In this document: positions 3,827 through 12,888 of the stretch, piece by piece
Position numbering within the stretch: position 1 is the stretch's first letter
How the letters are laid out: every line of letters begins with the position of its first letter
Source: Candidatus Omnitrophota bacterium
Lineage (GTDB): Bacteria > Omnitrophota > 4484-213
Reading direction: 5' to 3'
Assembly: GCA_003645805.1 (NCBI GenBank)
Contig: QNCL01000020.1
Span: 1-12,968 of the forward strand
DNA length: 12,968 nucleotides
Position numbers and translations under genes: made by a program
The notes under the pieces: model-generated
Told to the model about the DNA's origin: nothing
The model's input: only the letters and a program-made list of their open reading frames with translations
Databases searched by the model: none

Positions 3827-6800
3827 ATGGAGAGAAAAGATTTTTCTCAGGTTCCAGAGGTATTAAAACTACCAAACTTGGTAGAGGTGCAGACTAAGTC
3901 GTATACAGAATTTCTGCAAGCCGATGTGCTTTCTTCTGCTCGCAAGCCTCAAGGGCTTCAGGAAGTATTTTTACATTTCTTCCCCATAGAAAGTTCTGAC
4001 GGAAGATTTAGGTTGGAGTTTATAAACTACTCTATTGGAATGCCCAAGTATTCCATAGATAAATGCTGTATCCAGGGACTTACTTACTCTGCTCCGTTGA
4101 AGATAAGGGTGCGTTTAGTAAGCAAGGAGCCTCTTATCTCTACCCAAGAAGAAGAAATTTATCTTGGAGAGATTCCTTTAATGACTCCTTCAGGGACATT
4201 TATTATCAATGGAGTAGAGAGGGTGATAGTAAACCAATTACGGCGTTCTCCGGGCATCTGTTTTGAACAAGAAGATGAGCAAGAAGGAAAGCAAAGTTTT
4301 TATGCGCGCATCATTCCTCTTTATGGGGTTTGGATAGAGATAGAACTTCATTCTACAGGCATCCTCTATGCTTATTTCAACCGCAGACACAAACTTTTGG
4401 CTACCTCTTTACTGAAGATATTGGGTTACTCTTCCAACGATGAGATTGTCCAGGACTTCCTTCCCACCGAGAATATAGAGATAGAGGAGAAGGAAAGTTT
4501 ACTCCATAGGAGGTTGGCACAAACAATAGTAGATGAAAAAGGCGAGGTTATTGGCTCGATAGGTGAGAGGATAGATAAGGGGTTAATAAAGGAACTGAGC
4601 AAGCAGAAGGAGAAAGGACTCTTAAACTCAGTGCGTGTCTTTTCTTCTGAACCCGGAGAGGGAGACAAGATTATCCTTGACACCTTAAGTAAAGACCCTT
4701 ATCCCACATTTGAGACAAGTCTAAGGGATCTTTATCAGAAGATTAGACCCAACGACCGACAGGACTTTGAGAGTGCCAGGCTCTGGAGAGATAACCTTTT
4801 GTATGATCCAAGACGATATGATTTAGGAGAGGTAGGAAGGTTTGTGCTCAACAGAAAACTAAATCTCTCTTTTCCTTTAACCCAGAGGAGTTTAACCAAG
4901 GAAGATGTGGCGGAGGCAATCAAGTATCTGTTTAAGTTAAAGGAAGGGAAGGTTAAGGTAGACGATATCGATAATCTGGCAAATCGTCGAGTGCGGACGG
5001 TGGGAGAATTGGTTCAAGACCAATTCAGGCTTTCTTTGGCAAGGTTGGAGAGGGTAATCAAAGAAAAGATGGCGCTTCTGCCACGAGCAGATAAAAAGAA
5101 GTCCTCGATAAAAGAAGAAATCAAGCCCCATCACTTGATTAACTATAAGATACTTTCTGAAAATATCAAGGATTTCTTTGCTCGCTCACAACTTTCCCAG
5201 TTTATGGATCAGACCAATCCTTTAGCGGAATTGACCCATAAAAGACGCTTGAGTGCTCTTGGGCCCGGGGGGCTTACTCGCAAACGCGCAGGGTTTGAGG
5301 TGCGCGATGTCCATCCTTCTCATTATGGACGTATCTGCCCAATAGAGACTCCTGAAGGTCCTAATATTGGATTAATCTCTTCCTTGAGCACCTATGCCCG
5401 AGTAAATAGATTTGGTTTTCTGGAGACGCCCTATCGCAAGGTGGAGAAGGGGCGAGTTACCTCTACTATAGTATATCTCTCTGCAGATGAGGAAGAGAAG
5501 TATGCTATTGCTCAAGCAAATGCCCGAGTGGATAAAGATGGTTATTTTATCGACCCTTATGTCTCTTGCCGTTTAGGAGGGAATTTTGTAACTCTTCCTC
5601 CAGAGAGGATAGACTATATTGATGTTTCTCCCAAACAATTGGTGAGTGTGGCTGCAGGTTTAATTCCTTTTCTGGAGCATAATGACTCCAATAGAGCGTT
5701 GATGGGTTCTAATATGCAGCGCCAATCAGTTCCTTTGCTTTTTCCCGAACCTCCTCTAATAGGCACGGGTCTGGAAAGTAAAGTTGCTCAGGATTCAGGA
5801 GCGGTGATAGTGGCTTCTGAGGATGGGGTGGTAGAGAAGGTGGATGCAAATGAGATTGTGCTAAAGACATCCTCAGGAGAAAGAAAGATATATAAATTAA
5901 GAAAATTTGAGCGAAGCAATGCCTCTACTTGTATCAATCAAAGACCTATCGTGAAGGAAGGAGAAAGGGTGAAGAAAGGGCAGATTATTACAGATGGTCC
6001 TTCGGTAAAGGATGGAGAACTTTCTTTGGGCAGGAATTTGCTCGTTGCTTTTATGCCTTGGCGAGGATATAACTTTGAGGATGCGATATTGATAAGCGAG
6101 GAGGTCTTGCAGGAAGATTTGTATACTTCTATTGCTATTGAGGAATTTGAGATAGAGTGCAGAGAGACTAAATTAGGGCCAGAGGAGATTACCCGGGATA
6201 TTCCCAATGTGAATGAGGAGGTATTGAAGAAGTTGGATGAACAGGGAATTGTGCATTTAGGAGCAGAGGTAGAGCCCGGGGATATTCTTGTAGGGAAGGT
6301 GGCTCCTAAGAGTGAAAGCGAACTCTCTCCTGAGGAGAGATTGTTGAAAGCAGTATTTGGAGAGAAAGCAAGCGATGTGAAAGATGTCTCTTTGCTTGTT
6401 CCTCCAGGAATTAAGGGAGTGGTGGTGGATATAAAAGTATTTGAGCATTTTTCCAGAAAGAGCAAGAAAGAGAAAGCAAAGGAACTAATGCAGATAGAGG
6501 AGATTCAGAGGGAGATAAGAAGTGCTAAGCGTCAGGCGAAGAATCTCAGGATTAATGCAATAAAAGAGATATTGGTAGGGGAGAGATTAGAGAAGGATTT
6601 AGTGAATAAAAGAGGGAAGGTGATTTTAAGAAAGAACAAGACGATTACTGCCACCCATCTCCCAAAGATCCTGCGTTACCTTTCTAATCTTAAACTCTCT
6701 CCAGCGAAAGAAGAAGAACTTATGCGAGTAGAGGAGAGATATCAACAGACATTGGAGCAGTTGGATAACCAAGAGCGAGAGAGGATAAACAAGGTAAAGA

Positions 6801-7573
6801 GAGGAGATGAACTTCCTGCGGGAGTGCTGAAGAAGATAATAGTCTCTATCGCCTGCAAGAAGACCCTTTCTGTAGGAGATAAGATGGCAGGTAGACATGG
6901 AAATAAAGGAGTTATTGCCAAGATATTGCCTCGCGAGGATATGCCCTTCCTTCCTGATGGCACACCAGTGCAGATAGTTCTCAATCCTCTGGGAGTGCCT
7001 TCGCGGATGAATTTAGGACAACTTTTGGAAACCCATTTGGGTTGGGCGGCAAAGGTTTTGAATACCTATTACGCCTCTCCAGTGTTTGATGGAATTAAAG
7101 AAGAGAAGATAAAAGAGGAGTTAAGAAAAGCAGGGTTGCCTGAGGATGGTAAGGTTACCCTCTTTGATGGAATAACGGGAAGGCCTTTTGATGAGAAGGT
7201 GACTGTAGGTTATATATATATGATGAAATTGAGTCATTTGGCAGAGGATAAAATACATGCTCGTTCTGTAGGACCTTATTCCTTAATCACTCAGCAACCT
7301 TTAGGTGGAAAGGCTCAGTTTGGAGGACAGAGGTTTGGAGAGATGGAGGTTTGGGCACTTGAAGCCTATGGAGCCGCATATACCCTTCAGGAACTGCTCA
7401 CAGTAAAGAGCGATGATGTGATAGGGAGGACAAAGAGTTATGAGTCTATTGTGAAGGGTGAGAATGTTTTTCACTCCGAGACTCCCGAGTCCTTTAATGT
7501 CTTGATAAAAGAATTACAGGGATTGGGGTTGGATGTGAGGTTGGAGAAAAGAAAAGATGAGCACACAGTTTGA
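3827..7573 (+). CDS. rpoB: DNA-directed RNA polymerase subunit beta
   Basis: This is the beta subunit, forming one pincer of RNA polymerase and half of the active site. It has 1248 residues; E. coli has 1342. Landmarks in order are: the N-terminal protrusion with PSGTFIINGVERVIVNQLRRSPG; the rifampicin region at residues 454-478 (SQLSQFMDQTNPLAELTHK and on); the fork region GPGGLTRKRAGFEVRDVHPSHYG; MPWRGYNFEDAILISEE from residue 743; a lysine/glutamate-rich insertion at about 870-990; GDKMAGRHGNKG from 1017, with lysines 1019 and 1027 equivalent to E. coli K1065 and K1073; and the C-terminal FGGQRFGEMEVWALEAYGAA. Key rifampicin contacts (Q458, D461, H471, R474, S476) are the sensitive type, with Ala at the E. 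coli S522 position. Both large E. coli insertions appear shorter. The gene starts 10 bases after rplL with a weak ribosome site and overlaps rpoC by 17 bases. Confidence 0.99.
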   Translation: MERKDFSQVPEVLKLPNLVEVQTKSYTEFLQADVLSSARKPQGLQEVFLHFFPIESSDGRFRLEFINYSIGMPKYSIDKCCIQGLTYSAPLKIRVRLVSKEPLISTQEEEIYLGEIPLMTPSGTFIINGVERVIVNQLRRSPGICFEQEDEQEGKQSFYARIIPLYGVWIEIELHSTGILYAYFNRRHKLLATSLLKILGYSSNDEIVQDFLPTENIEIEEKESLLHRRLAQTIVDEKGEVIGSIGERIDKGLIKELSKQKEKGLLNSVRVFSSEPGEGDKIILDTLSKDPYPTFETSLRDLYQKIRPNDRQDFESARLWRDNLLYDPRRYDLGEVGRFVLNRKLNLSFPLTQRSLTKEDVAEAIKYLFKLKEGKVKVDDIDNLANRRVRTVGELVQDQFRLSLARLERVIKEKMALLPRADKKKSSIKEEIKPHHLINYKILSENIKDFFARSQLSQFMDQTNPLAELTHKRRLSALGPGGLTRKRAGFEVRDVHPSHYGRICPIETPEGPNIGLISSLSTYARVNRFGFLETPYRKVEKGRVTSTIVYLSADEEEKYAIAQANARVDKDGYFIDPYVSCRLGGNFVTLPPERIDYIDVSPKQLVSVAAGLIPFLEHNDSNRALMGSNMQRQSVPLLFPEPPLIGTGLESKVAQDSGAVIVASEDGVVEKVDANEIVLKTSSGERKIYKLRKFERSNASTCINQRPIVKEGERVKKGQIITDGPSVKDGELSLGRNLLVAFMPWRGYNFEDAILISEEVLQEDLYTSIAIEEFEIECRETKLGPEEITRDIPNVNEEVLKKLDEQGIVHLGAEVEPGDILVGKVAPKSESELSPEERLLKAVFGEKASDVKDVSLLVPPGIKGVVVDIKVFEHFSRKSKKEKAKELMQIEEIQREIRSAKRQAKNLRINAIKEILVGERLEKDLVNKRGKVILRKNKTITATHLPKILRYLSNLKLSPAKEEELMRVEERYQQTLEQLDNQERERINKVKRGDELPAGVLKKIIVSIACKKTLSVGDKMAGRHGNKGVIAKILPREDMPFLPDGTPVQIVLNPLGVPSRMNLGQLLETHLGWAAKVLNTYYASPVFDGIKEEKIKEELRKAGLPEDGKVTLFDGITGRPFDEKVTVGYIYMMKLSHLAEDKIHARSVGPYSLITQQPLGGKAQFGGQRFGEMEVWALEAYGAAYTLQELLTVKSDDVIGRTKSYESIVKGENVFHSETPESFNVLIKELQGLGLDVRLEKRKDEHTV

Positions 7574-10500
7574 TAGTATAAGTATTGGTATTGCTTCTCC
7601 CGAGCAGATTAGATCCTGGTCAAGAGGCGAGGTAAAGAAACCCGAGACAATCAATTATCGCACCTTTAAGCCCGAAAAGGATGGGCTGTTTTGTGAGAGG
7701 ATATTTGGTCCAGTAAAGGACTGGGAATGTAGTTGCGGAAAATACAAAGGGATTAAGCACAAAGGCGTGGTTTGTGATCGCTGCGGAGTAGAGGTTACCT
7801 ACTCGCGGGTGCGTCGAGAAAGAATGGGGCATATTGAGTTAGCCGCACCTGTCTGTCATGTGTGGTTCTTTAAGATTGTTCCCAGTGCGATTGGTAGTCT
7901 TCTGGAGATGAGCGTGCAAGACCTGGAAAAGGTGCTTTATTATGAGAAGTATATAGTAATTGATCCCGGGAAGAGTCCTTTCAAGATGAAGCAACTCTTG
8001 GACGAGAAGGAGTATCAGGAGGCATTAGAGAAGAATTTAGAGTTTACTGCTAAAATAGGAGCAGAAGCAATAAAAGAACTTCTTGCCAAAGTAGACCTGA
8101 CAAAAATGGCTACACGCTTACGGAATAGATTAAAGACGCTGATGAAGTCAGAAGGAGCAAATAAAGAAAGGAGAGGATATAAAACATATATGAGCAGGAA
8201 TAAGATTCTGTCCACTCTCAAGATCGTAGAAGCCTTTAGAAATTCAGGAAATAAACCAGAGTGGATGATTCTTGAAGTTCTACCGGTAATCCCTCCCGAT
8301 TTAAGGCCTCTGGTGGCTCTTGAAGGAGGAAGATTTGCCACAAGCGACCTGAACGATCTCTATCGGCGAGTTATCAATAGAAATAATCGCCTGAAGAGAT
8401 TGATAGAGTTGTCTGCTCCTAGCATTATTATCCACAATGAAAAGAGAATGCTTCAGGAGGCGGTGGATGCTTTACTGGATAATGGCAGACACGGAAGGAC
8501 AATAATGGCTAACAACCGTCCTCTTAAGTCCTTAAGCGATACTTTGCGTGGCAAGCAAGGAAGATTTCGCCAGAATCTATTGGGCAAGAGAGTAGATTAT
8601 TCAGGAAGAGCAGTGATTGTAGTTGGGCCTGAACTCAAACTCCATCAGTGCAGTATTCCCAAGAAGATGGCTTTGGAGTTGTTTAAGCCATTTATTATCA
8701 AGAAATTGAGAGAAAGAGACTTTGTGCACACCATCAAAGGTGCACGCAGGATGGTGGAAAATGTAAAACAGGAGGTCTGGGATATTTTAGAGGAGATAAT
8801 CAAGGAGCACCCGGTGCTATTAAATCGGGCTCCCACACTTCATCGTTTAGGTATTCAGGCTTTCCAGCCTCTGCTTACCGAAGGAGATTCTATTCGCATC
8901 CATCCGTTGGTATGTACCGCTTTTAACGCAGACTTTGATGGGGACCAAATGGCTATCCATGTGCCTCTTTCTATTGAGGCTCAAGCAGAGTCTCGTCTTT
9001 TGATGCTTTCTGTCAATAACATTTTATCTCCTGCTAATGGTAAACCCATTGCTGTTCCTTCTCAGGATATAGCCTTAGGATGCTATTATTTAACAAAAGC
9101 CAGGAGTCAAGATAAGGACCAGGAGAGAATACCTATCTTTAGTAGCAAGGAGGAGGTAATTACCGCTTTTCAAGACGAAAGGGTAGATTTACACTCCTGG
9201 ATAAAGGTCGCTTTGGAGAAGGAAGGAGAGAAGAGAGCAGAGATAATTACTACTACCGTGGGTAGGGTTTTATTCAACCAGATTCTACCCCAAGGTTTTA
9301 GGTTTGTGAACGAGGTAGTAGATAAATCTAAACTTAAGGAGATTATTTCTGTCTGTTTGCGAAAGTTTGGGCATCAACAGACAGTAGTTCTTCTGGATCA
9401 CTTAAAAGAGATAGGGTTTGAGTATGCAACTTTAGGTGGGGTGTCCATTGCTATTGATGATGTGAAGATTCCCCCACAGAAGAAGGAGTATATAAAGAAG
9501 ACAAAGAAGAAGATAGAGGAGATAAACAATCAGTATCAAAAAGGGCTGATTACCGAGGGAGAGAGGCATAATAAACTTATAGATATCTGGACGCGCACAA
9601 GTGATGAGGTGGCAGACCTGACCTTTAATGGGTTAGGGGAGTTTAATCCTCTGTTTATGATGGCGGATTCAGGAGCAAGAGGTTCTAAACAGCAGATTAG
9701 ACAATTAGGAGGGATGCGCGGGTTAATGGCTAAACCCTCGGGAGAGATTATTGAGAACCCGATCATTGCCAACTTCCGTGAGGGACTTACAGTGCTTGAG
9801 TATTTTATCTCCACCCACGGAGGGCGAAAGGGTTTAGCAGATACTGCTCTCAAAACCGCAGATGCAGGTTATCTAACCCGTCGACTTATTGATGTTGCTC
9901 AGGATGTGATTATTACTGAAGAGGATTGTGGAACCTTAAATGGTATCTTTGTCTCAGCAATTATTGAGGGGAATAAGGTAATTACTAGCCTGAAAGAGAG
10001 GATAGTAGGAAGGGTAGCGTTGGATAGGATAGTGAATGTGATAAATGATAAGGTGATTGTGGAAGCCAATCAGGAGATAGATGAGGATATGGCCGAGGAA
10101 ATAGAGAAGATAGGGATTGAAAGAATAAGAATTAGGAGTGTCCTGACTTGTGAGACGAGAAGAGGAGTGTGTGCCAAGTGTTATGGAAGGAACCTGGCTA
10201 CGGGTAGACCAGTAGAGGTAGGAGAGGCAATTGGGATTATTGCCGCTCAGTCTATTGGAGAACCAGGAACTCAGTTGACCTTGAGAACCTTCCATATTGG
10301 AGGAACAGCAAGTAGAGTAGTGGAGAAGTCTTTTATAAAAGCAAAGCAGAAAGGAGTGGTTAGATATCATAGTTTAAAGACTGCTATAAACAGAAAAGGA
10401 AAGTTGATTGCTCTCAATCGTTCCGGACAGATAAGTATCCATGACAAAGAAGGGCGGGAGATAGAGAAGTTTGTCATTCCCTTAGGAGCAATAGTTGTGC

Positions 10501-11573
10501 CCGAGAATAAGGAAGTAGAGAAAGGAGAGGTAATTGCTAAATGGGATCCTTATAATCTACCTATACTGACTGAGGTGAAGGGAAGGGTAAGGTTTGAGGA
10601 TATAAAGAAGGACCTTAGTATGTATGAGATAAAGAATCCTAGCACAGGAGTAATTGAGAGGGTGATAGCCGATTATAAAAGAGAAGATTTGCATCCTCAG
10701 ATTATTATCCAGAATGAAAAGAAGGAAATACTCGCCTTCTACCCTCTTCCCCCACAAGCGCATATTACTGTAGAGGATGGGCAATTGGTGGAGGCAGGAG
10801 ACCTTTTAGCCAAGATCCCGCGAGGAGTATCCAAGACAAAGGATATTACTGGAGGTCTACCTCGAGTTGCCGAACTCTTTGAAGCCCGTCGTCCTAAAGA
10901 TCCGGCAATCATCTCAGAGATTGACGGAGTAGTAGAGTTGGAGGAATCTGTGCAGGGAGAGAGAAAGATTATAATTACCAGTCCTTCCGGAACAAAAAAG
11001 GAGTATATCATTCCCCATGGTAAAAGATTAAATGTTTATCGGGGAGATTATGTTAGCGCTGGGCAGCAACTTACCGATGGACCTATCGTTCTCCAAGATA
11101 TTTTAAGAGTTTCTGGGTTTAAGAAACTTCAGGAGTATCTGGTAAACGAGATTCAGGAAGTTTATCGTTTGCAGGGTGTGGAAATAAACGATAAACATAT
11201 TGAGGTGATTATCCGTCAGATGTTAAGAAAGGTACGGATTGAAGATCCAGGAGATACAAAGTTCTTGGTAGGTTCGCAAGTAGATCGCTTTGAGTTTGAG
11301 GAGGAGAATAGAAGGATGCGCGAGAAGAATAAAAAACCTGCTCAGGCTTCTATGGTTTTGTTGGGAATTACCCGTTCCTCCTTAAGCACAGAAAGTTTTA
11401 TCTCTGCAGCGAGTTTCCAAGAGACCACGCGTATCCTTACTGAAACAGCCATAAGTAGAAAGCGTGATGATTTGCTGGGATTGAAAGAGAATGTGATTAT
11501 GGGGCATCTTATTCCTGCAGGAGCAGGATTTAAGAAAAGTAAAATTTTGTCGGATATCCACAAACAAGAGTGA
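7557..11573 (+). CDS. rpoC: DNA-directed RNA polymerase subunit beta'
   Basis: This is the beta' subunit, carrying the catalytic magnesium site, clamp, bridge helix and trigger loop. It has 1338 residues; E. coli has 1407. The first zinc site uses C58, C60, C73 and C76. The catalytic NADFDGDQM motif places aspartates at 459, 461 and 463. The bridge helix spans about 701-735 (ADSGARGSKQQIRQLGGMRG). The second zinc site uses C791, C865, C872 and C875. The trigger loop starts at about 892, with catalytic H913 in LTLRTFHIGG; Leu909 replaces E. coli M932. Between the two trigger helices (about 920 and 1099, GGLPRVAELFEARRP) lies an insertion of about 175 residues matching the position and approximate size of E. 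coli SI3. ATG 7557 lies inside rpoB in another frame, so the pair is probably coupled. The stop codon supplies part of the rpsS ribosome-binding site. Confidence 0.99.
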   Translation: MSTQFDSISIGIASPEQIRSWSRGEVKKPETINYRTFKPEKDGLFCERIFGPVKDWECSCGKYKGIKHKGVVCDRCGVEVTYSRVRRERMGHIELAAPVCHVWFFKIVPSAIGSLLEMSVQDLEKVLYYEKYIVIDPGKSPFKMKQLLDEKEYQEALEKNLEFTAKIGAEAIKELLAKVDLTKMATRLRNRLKTLMKSEGANKERRGYKTYMSRNKILSTLKIVEAFRNSGNKPEWMILEVLPVIPPDLRPLVALEGGRFATSDLNDLYRRVINRNNRLKRLIELSAPSIIIHNEKRMLQEAVDALLDNGRHGRTIMANNRPLKSLSDTLRGKQGRFRQNLLGKRVDYSGRAVIVVGPELKLHQCSIPKKMALELFKPFIIKKLRERDFVHTIKGARRMVENVKQEVWDILEEIIKEHPVLLNRAPTLHRLGIQAFQPLLTEGDSIRIHPLVCTAFNADFDGDQMAIHVPLSIEAQAESRLLMLSVNNILSPANGKPIAVPSQDIALGCYYLTKARSQDKDQERIPIFSSKEEVITAFQDERVDLHSWIKVALEKEGEKRAEIITTTVGRVLFNQILPQGFRFVNEVVDKSKLKEIISVCLRKFGHQQTVVLLDHLKEIGFEYATLGGVSIAIDDVKIPPQKKEYIKKTKKKIEEINNQYQKGLITEGERHNKLIDIWTRTSDEVADLTFNGLGEFNPLFMMADSGARGSKQQIRQLGGMRGLMAKPSGEIIENPIIANFREGLTVLEYFISTHGGRKGLADTALKTADAGYLTRRLIDVAQDVIITEEDCGTLNGIFVSAIIEGNKVITSLKERIVGRVALDRIVNVINDKVIVEANQEIDEDMAEEIEKIGIERIRIRSVLTCETRRGVCAKCYGRNLATGRPVEVGEAIGIIAAQSIGEPGTQLTLRTFHIGGTASRVVEKSFIKAKQKGVVRYHSLKTAINRKGKLIALNRSGQISIHDKEGREIEKFVIPLGAIVVPENKEVEKGEVIAKWDPYNLPILTEVKGRVRFEDIKKDLSMYEIKNPSTGVIERVIADYKREDLHPQIIIQNEKKEILAFYPLPPQAHITVEDGQLVEAGDLLAKIPRGVSKTKDITGGLPRVAELFEARRPKDPAIISEIDGVVELEESVQGERKIIITSPSGTKKEYIIPHGKRLNVYRGDYVSAGQQLTDGPIVLQDILRVSGFKKLQEYLVNEIQEVYRLQGVEINDKHIEVIIRQMLRKVRIEDPGDTKFLVGSQVDRFEFEEENRRMREKNKKPAQASMVLLGITRSSLSTESFISAASFQETTRILTETAISRKRDDLLGLKENVIMGHLIPAGAGFKKSKILSDIHKQE

Positions 11574-11577
11574 GGGA
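11572..11577 (+). promoter_or_regulatory. Ribosome-binding site of rpsS inside the rpoC stop
   Basis: GAGGGA uses the last two bases of the rpoC TGA and the four bases after it, before ATG 11580. Ribosomes ending on rpoC would be in place to restart on rpsS. Confidence 0.7.
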
Positions 11578-11579
11578 AT

Positions 11580-11864
11580 ATGGGACGTTCAGTTAAAAAA
11601 GGACCTTATGTGGATAGCAAACTTCTGGAGAAGGTAAGAAGATTAAAGACTGCCAAAGAGAAGAAAGCAATAAAGACTTGGGCACGGCGTTCCACTATTG
11701 TTCCAGAGTTTGTGGGGTTTACTTTTCTTGTGCATAATGGAAAGAGATTTATCCCGGTGTTTGTATCCGAGAATATGGTAGGCTATAAGTTAGGGGAGTT
11801 TGCTCCCACGCGCACTTTCAAAAAACATGGTTCAAAAACAGAAAGGTCAAAGGAGAAGAAGTAA
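11580..11864 (+). CDS. rpsS: 30S ribosomal protein S19
   Basis: S19 sits in the head of the 30S subunit near the A site and forms a complex with S13. The 94-residue product begins MGRSVKKGPYVD and carries KTWARRSTIVPEFVG (about residues 32-46) and HNGKRFIPVFVSENMVGYK followed by LGEFAPTRTF, all standard. Its C-terminus is a lysine-rich tail. In the usual S10 cluster rplB (L2) precedes rpsS; here rpoC does, with only six bases between. The ribosome-binding site GAGGGA (11572-11577) overlaps the rpoC stop codon, so the new junction is functional and tight rather than a ragged join. Confidence 0.98.
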   Translation: MGRSVKKGPYVDSKLLEKVRRLKTAKEKKAIKTWARRSTIVPEFVGFTFLVHNGKRFIPVFVSENMVGYKLGEFAPTRTFKKHGSKTERSKEKK

Positions 11865-11867
11865 GAT

Positions 11868-12206
11868 ATGTTTTCTTGTGCAAAGGGTAGATATCTTAGA
11901 AGCAGTCCTTATAAAATAAGAAAGGTGATAGACCTTATCCGGGGGGAAAGAGTAGATAAAGCCCTGGCGGTGTTAGAGCATACCAACAGGCGAGCAGTAT
12001 ATTATATAAAGAAAGTGTTGAATTCTGCGGTTAGCAATGCTCGCCAGAAAGAAAAGGAGATAAAGTTAGAGGATTTGTATATTAGCAGGATATTTGCTAC
12101 CGATGGTCCAAGATTAAAGAGATATAGAGCAAGAGCAATGGGCAGAGTGGCAGAGATTCTTCGCCGCACCACCCATCTGTATGTAGAACTGGAGAGAAAA
12201 GGATAG
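11868..12206 (+). CDS. rplV: 50S ribosomal protein L22
   Basis: L22 contacts all domains of 23S rRNA and its long beta-hairpin lines the peptide exit tunnel. The 112-residue product has the globular part with RYLRSSPYKIRKVIDLIRG (about residues 8-26) and the C-terminal hairpin DGPRLKRYRARAMGRVAEIL (about 84-103) ending in RRTTHLYVELE. The length is standard. The N-terminus (MFSCAKGRY) is slightly unusual but aligns with the common MEAKAIARY-type start. It begins three bases after the rpsS stop. An AGGAG at 11851-11855 is 12 bases from ATG 11868, rather far, so initiation probably relies on coupling to rpsS. By hand count 12 of its 17 arginine codons are AGA/AGG and 5 of its 8 isoleucine codons are ATA. 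Confidence 0.98.
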   Translation: MFSCAKGRYLRSSPYKIRKVIDLIRGERVDKALAVLEHTNRRAVYYIKKVLNSAVSNARQKEKEIKLEDLYISRIFATDGPRLKRYRARAMGRVAEILRRTTHLYVELERKG

Positions 12207-12210
12207 ACAA

Positions 12211-12888
12211 ATGGGACAGAAGGTATATCCTTTAAGCAATCGCTTGATATTAAGCAAAGATTGGTTGTCAAAGTGGTTTGCCAAGAAGGAATATGCGCGG
12301 TTTCTTTATGAGGATATAATTATTCGCCGATATATCAAAAAGAAACTTCTTCATACAGGGATCTCGCGCATTGAGATAAGTCGTTTGGGAAATAAGATAA
12401 AGATTGACATATATCCAGCAAAGGCAGGGATGATTATCGGAAGAAGAGGTGAGGAGATTGACAGGTTGAAAGAAGAAATCTGCGAACTCATAAAGAAGGA
12501 AGCAAGAGATGTGTATATTGATATAAAAGAGACAAAGGAGATAGAAACAAATGCGCAGTTGATTGCTGAAGCAGTAGCTTTCCAACTGGAGAAGCGTGTG
12601 CCTTTTCGAAGAGCAATGAAGAAAGCAATTGCTTCGGCTCTGGAACAGGGGGTTGAGGGGATAAGAATAGTGTGTTCAGGAAGGCTGGCAGGAGCAGAGA
12701 TCGCCCGTAGTGAAGGATACCGTTATGGAAAGCTTCCTTTACATACCTTCAGAGCAGACATTGATTATGGATTCTGGGAGGCACATACTACCTATGGAGT
12801 GATTGGAGTAAAGGTTTGGGTATATAAGGGAAGAGAGGTTAAAGCATCCTCCCTCTCTTCAGGTTCAGATTCAGAAAAAGAAAAGTAG
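12211..12888 (+). CDS. rpsC: 30S ribosomal protein S3
   Basis: S3 lies at the mRNA entry tunnel of the 30S subunit and contributes to helicase activity with S4 and S5. The 225-residue product (E. coli 233) begins MGQKVYPLSNRL. The N-terminal KH domain has its GXXG loop as GRRG at residues 77-80 (MIIGRRGEEIDRL). The C-terminal domain carries FQLEKRVPFRRAMKKAI, SGRLAGAEIARSE (156-168) and RADIDYGFWEAHTTYGVIG, then VKVWVYKGREV. It ends in a short Ser/Glu/Lys tail. The segment after MGQKV differs from the common HPIGFRLG form. ATG 12211 is four bases after the rplV stop. AAAGG just before and within that stop is the likely ribosome-binding core. Confidence 0.98.
   Translation: MGQKVYPLSNRLILSKDWLSKWFAKKEYARFLYEDIIIRRYIKKKLLHTGISRIEISRLGNKIKIDIYPAKAGMIIGRRGEEIDRLKEEICELIKKEARDVYIDIKETKEIETNAQLIAEAVAFQLEKRVPFRRAMKKAIASALEQGVEGIRIVCSGRLAGAEIARSEGYRYGKLPLHTFRADIDYGFWEAHTTYGVIGVKVWVYKGREVKASSLSSGSDSEKEK

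Noticed and set aside
4063..4266. A 67-residue + strand frame inside rpoB.
   Set aside because: It is an out-of-frame reading of the conserved beta-subunit N-terminal region, with no sign of independent coding.
5938..6465. A 175-residue minus-strand frame opposite rpoB.
   Set aside because: It is fully inside a conserved rpoB segment and is Ser/Thr/Pro-rich as expected of a shadow frame.
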